From positions 1,588,276 through 1,648,275 of the forward strand of contig NW_019091387.1 in NCBI RefSeq assembly GCF_001949145.1: a DNA stretch of 60,000 bases, written 5' to 3'. The DNA comes from Acanthaster planci. Taxonomy: Eukaryota > Echinodermata > Asteroidea > Valvatida > Acanthasteridae. Of this stretch, positions 59,701 to 60,000 are shown in pieces. A program made the position numbers and the translations under genes. The stretch's first letter is position 1; each line of letters begins with the position of its first letter. The notes beneath the pieces were generated by a model. That model saw only the letters and a list, made by a program, of their open reading frames with translations. It did not search any database and had not been told where the DNA came from.

Positions 59701-60000
59701 TGAAATGCAAGATGTGCAAAATGCTAATCCATACTTGTTTGCAGATATATTGTCTTAGTACAGAATAATTTATTAATAAAAAGTAATAAAAGTTTTTTCT
59801 CTTCGCGAACAGAAAAACCAGAGGTCTTTATATATTTCCTACTGCATTATACACATTTTTGTCACTTAGTGAAAAAAAAAATGCCCTTGAGGAAAATTGT
59901 TACATTCCGTTACATTCCAACATGTGCGTGGTGTTCATGTACAACATCGTTTGCAGCCTACATGTGTATACACACAGACTCGTGCAGGGATTGTGTATAT
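56800..60000. other. Non-coding stretch to the window edge
   Basis: Two longer open stretches occur: 56889-57305 plus (138 codons) and 57863-58321 minus (152 codons). Their composition is ordinary and they have no domain or splice support. A related passage recurs at about 59057-59080 and 59452-59480 (CTTCCTCCAA then CATTGTGTCAT). A palindrome run is at 57801-57820. Confidence 0.4.
57801..57820. repeat. ACATGT palindromic microrepeat
   Basis: ACATGTACATGTACATGTAC is the longest perfect run of this self-complementary word in the window. Further partial runs follow to about 57860. Confidence 0.85.

Overview
This window looks like non-bacterial, intron-rich DNA from a marine invertebrate. It is AT-rich by eye, has no long open frames (the longest is about 165 codons and looks random), and has strong GTAAGT splice donors. 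It carries tRNA-derived SINEs, several inverted-repeat DNA transposons and very many short ACATGT/TACATGTA palindromes. The palindromes and the SINE tails suggest an echinoderm or related deuterostome, but no marker gene confirms this.

Gene content is thin. Three short open segments on the + strand (4559-4667, 26568-26733, 34880-35102) each start with an ATG in a fair context. Each runs open to a perfect GTAAGT donor, and each leaves the same splice phase (one base into a codon). The simplest reading is one large + strand gene with three alternative first exons. The shared downstream exons would lie beyond the right edge, with more than 55 kb of intron inside the window. The pattern fits voltage-gated calcium channel beta subunits, among other multi-promoter genes, but no conserved domain is visible, so the identity is open. 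A fourth, weaker exon candidate lies at 52863-53003 in a different phase.

Most recognisable structure is mobile or repetitive. From left to right: a tRNA-derived SINE near 3150; a roughly 1.5 kb foldback element at 10301-11789 that overlaps a second inverted-repeat element ending near 11976; and a 0.93 kb element with terminal inverted repeats and tandem subterminal repeats at 16367-17299. Further right are a 218 bp MITE at 45784-46001, an inverted-repeat pair plus three diverged ~180 bp tandem units at 49416-50115, a second tRNA-derived SINE at 52325, and a piggyBac-like MITE with TTAA-type ends at 56342-56799.

The most intriguing single item is a 93-nt near-perfect hairpin at 46397-46489. 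It has 43 pairs and a 6-nt loop, and four of its five non-Watson-Crick positions are G:U wobbles when read as a + strand RNA. It is either a microRNA-type precursor or a young palindromic MITE. No rRNA gene, intact tRNA gene, CRISPR array or complete transposase gene was seen. All identifications were made by eye, without alignment or database search.
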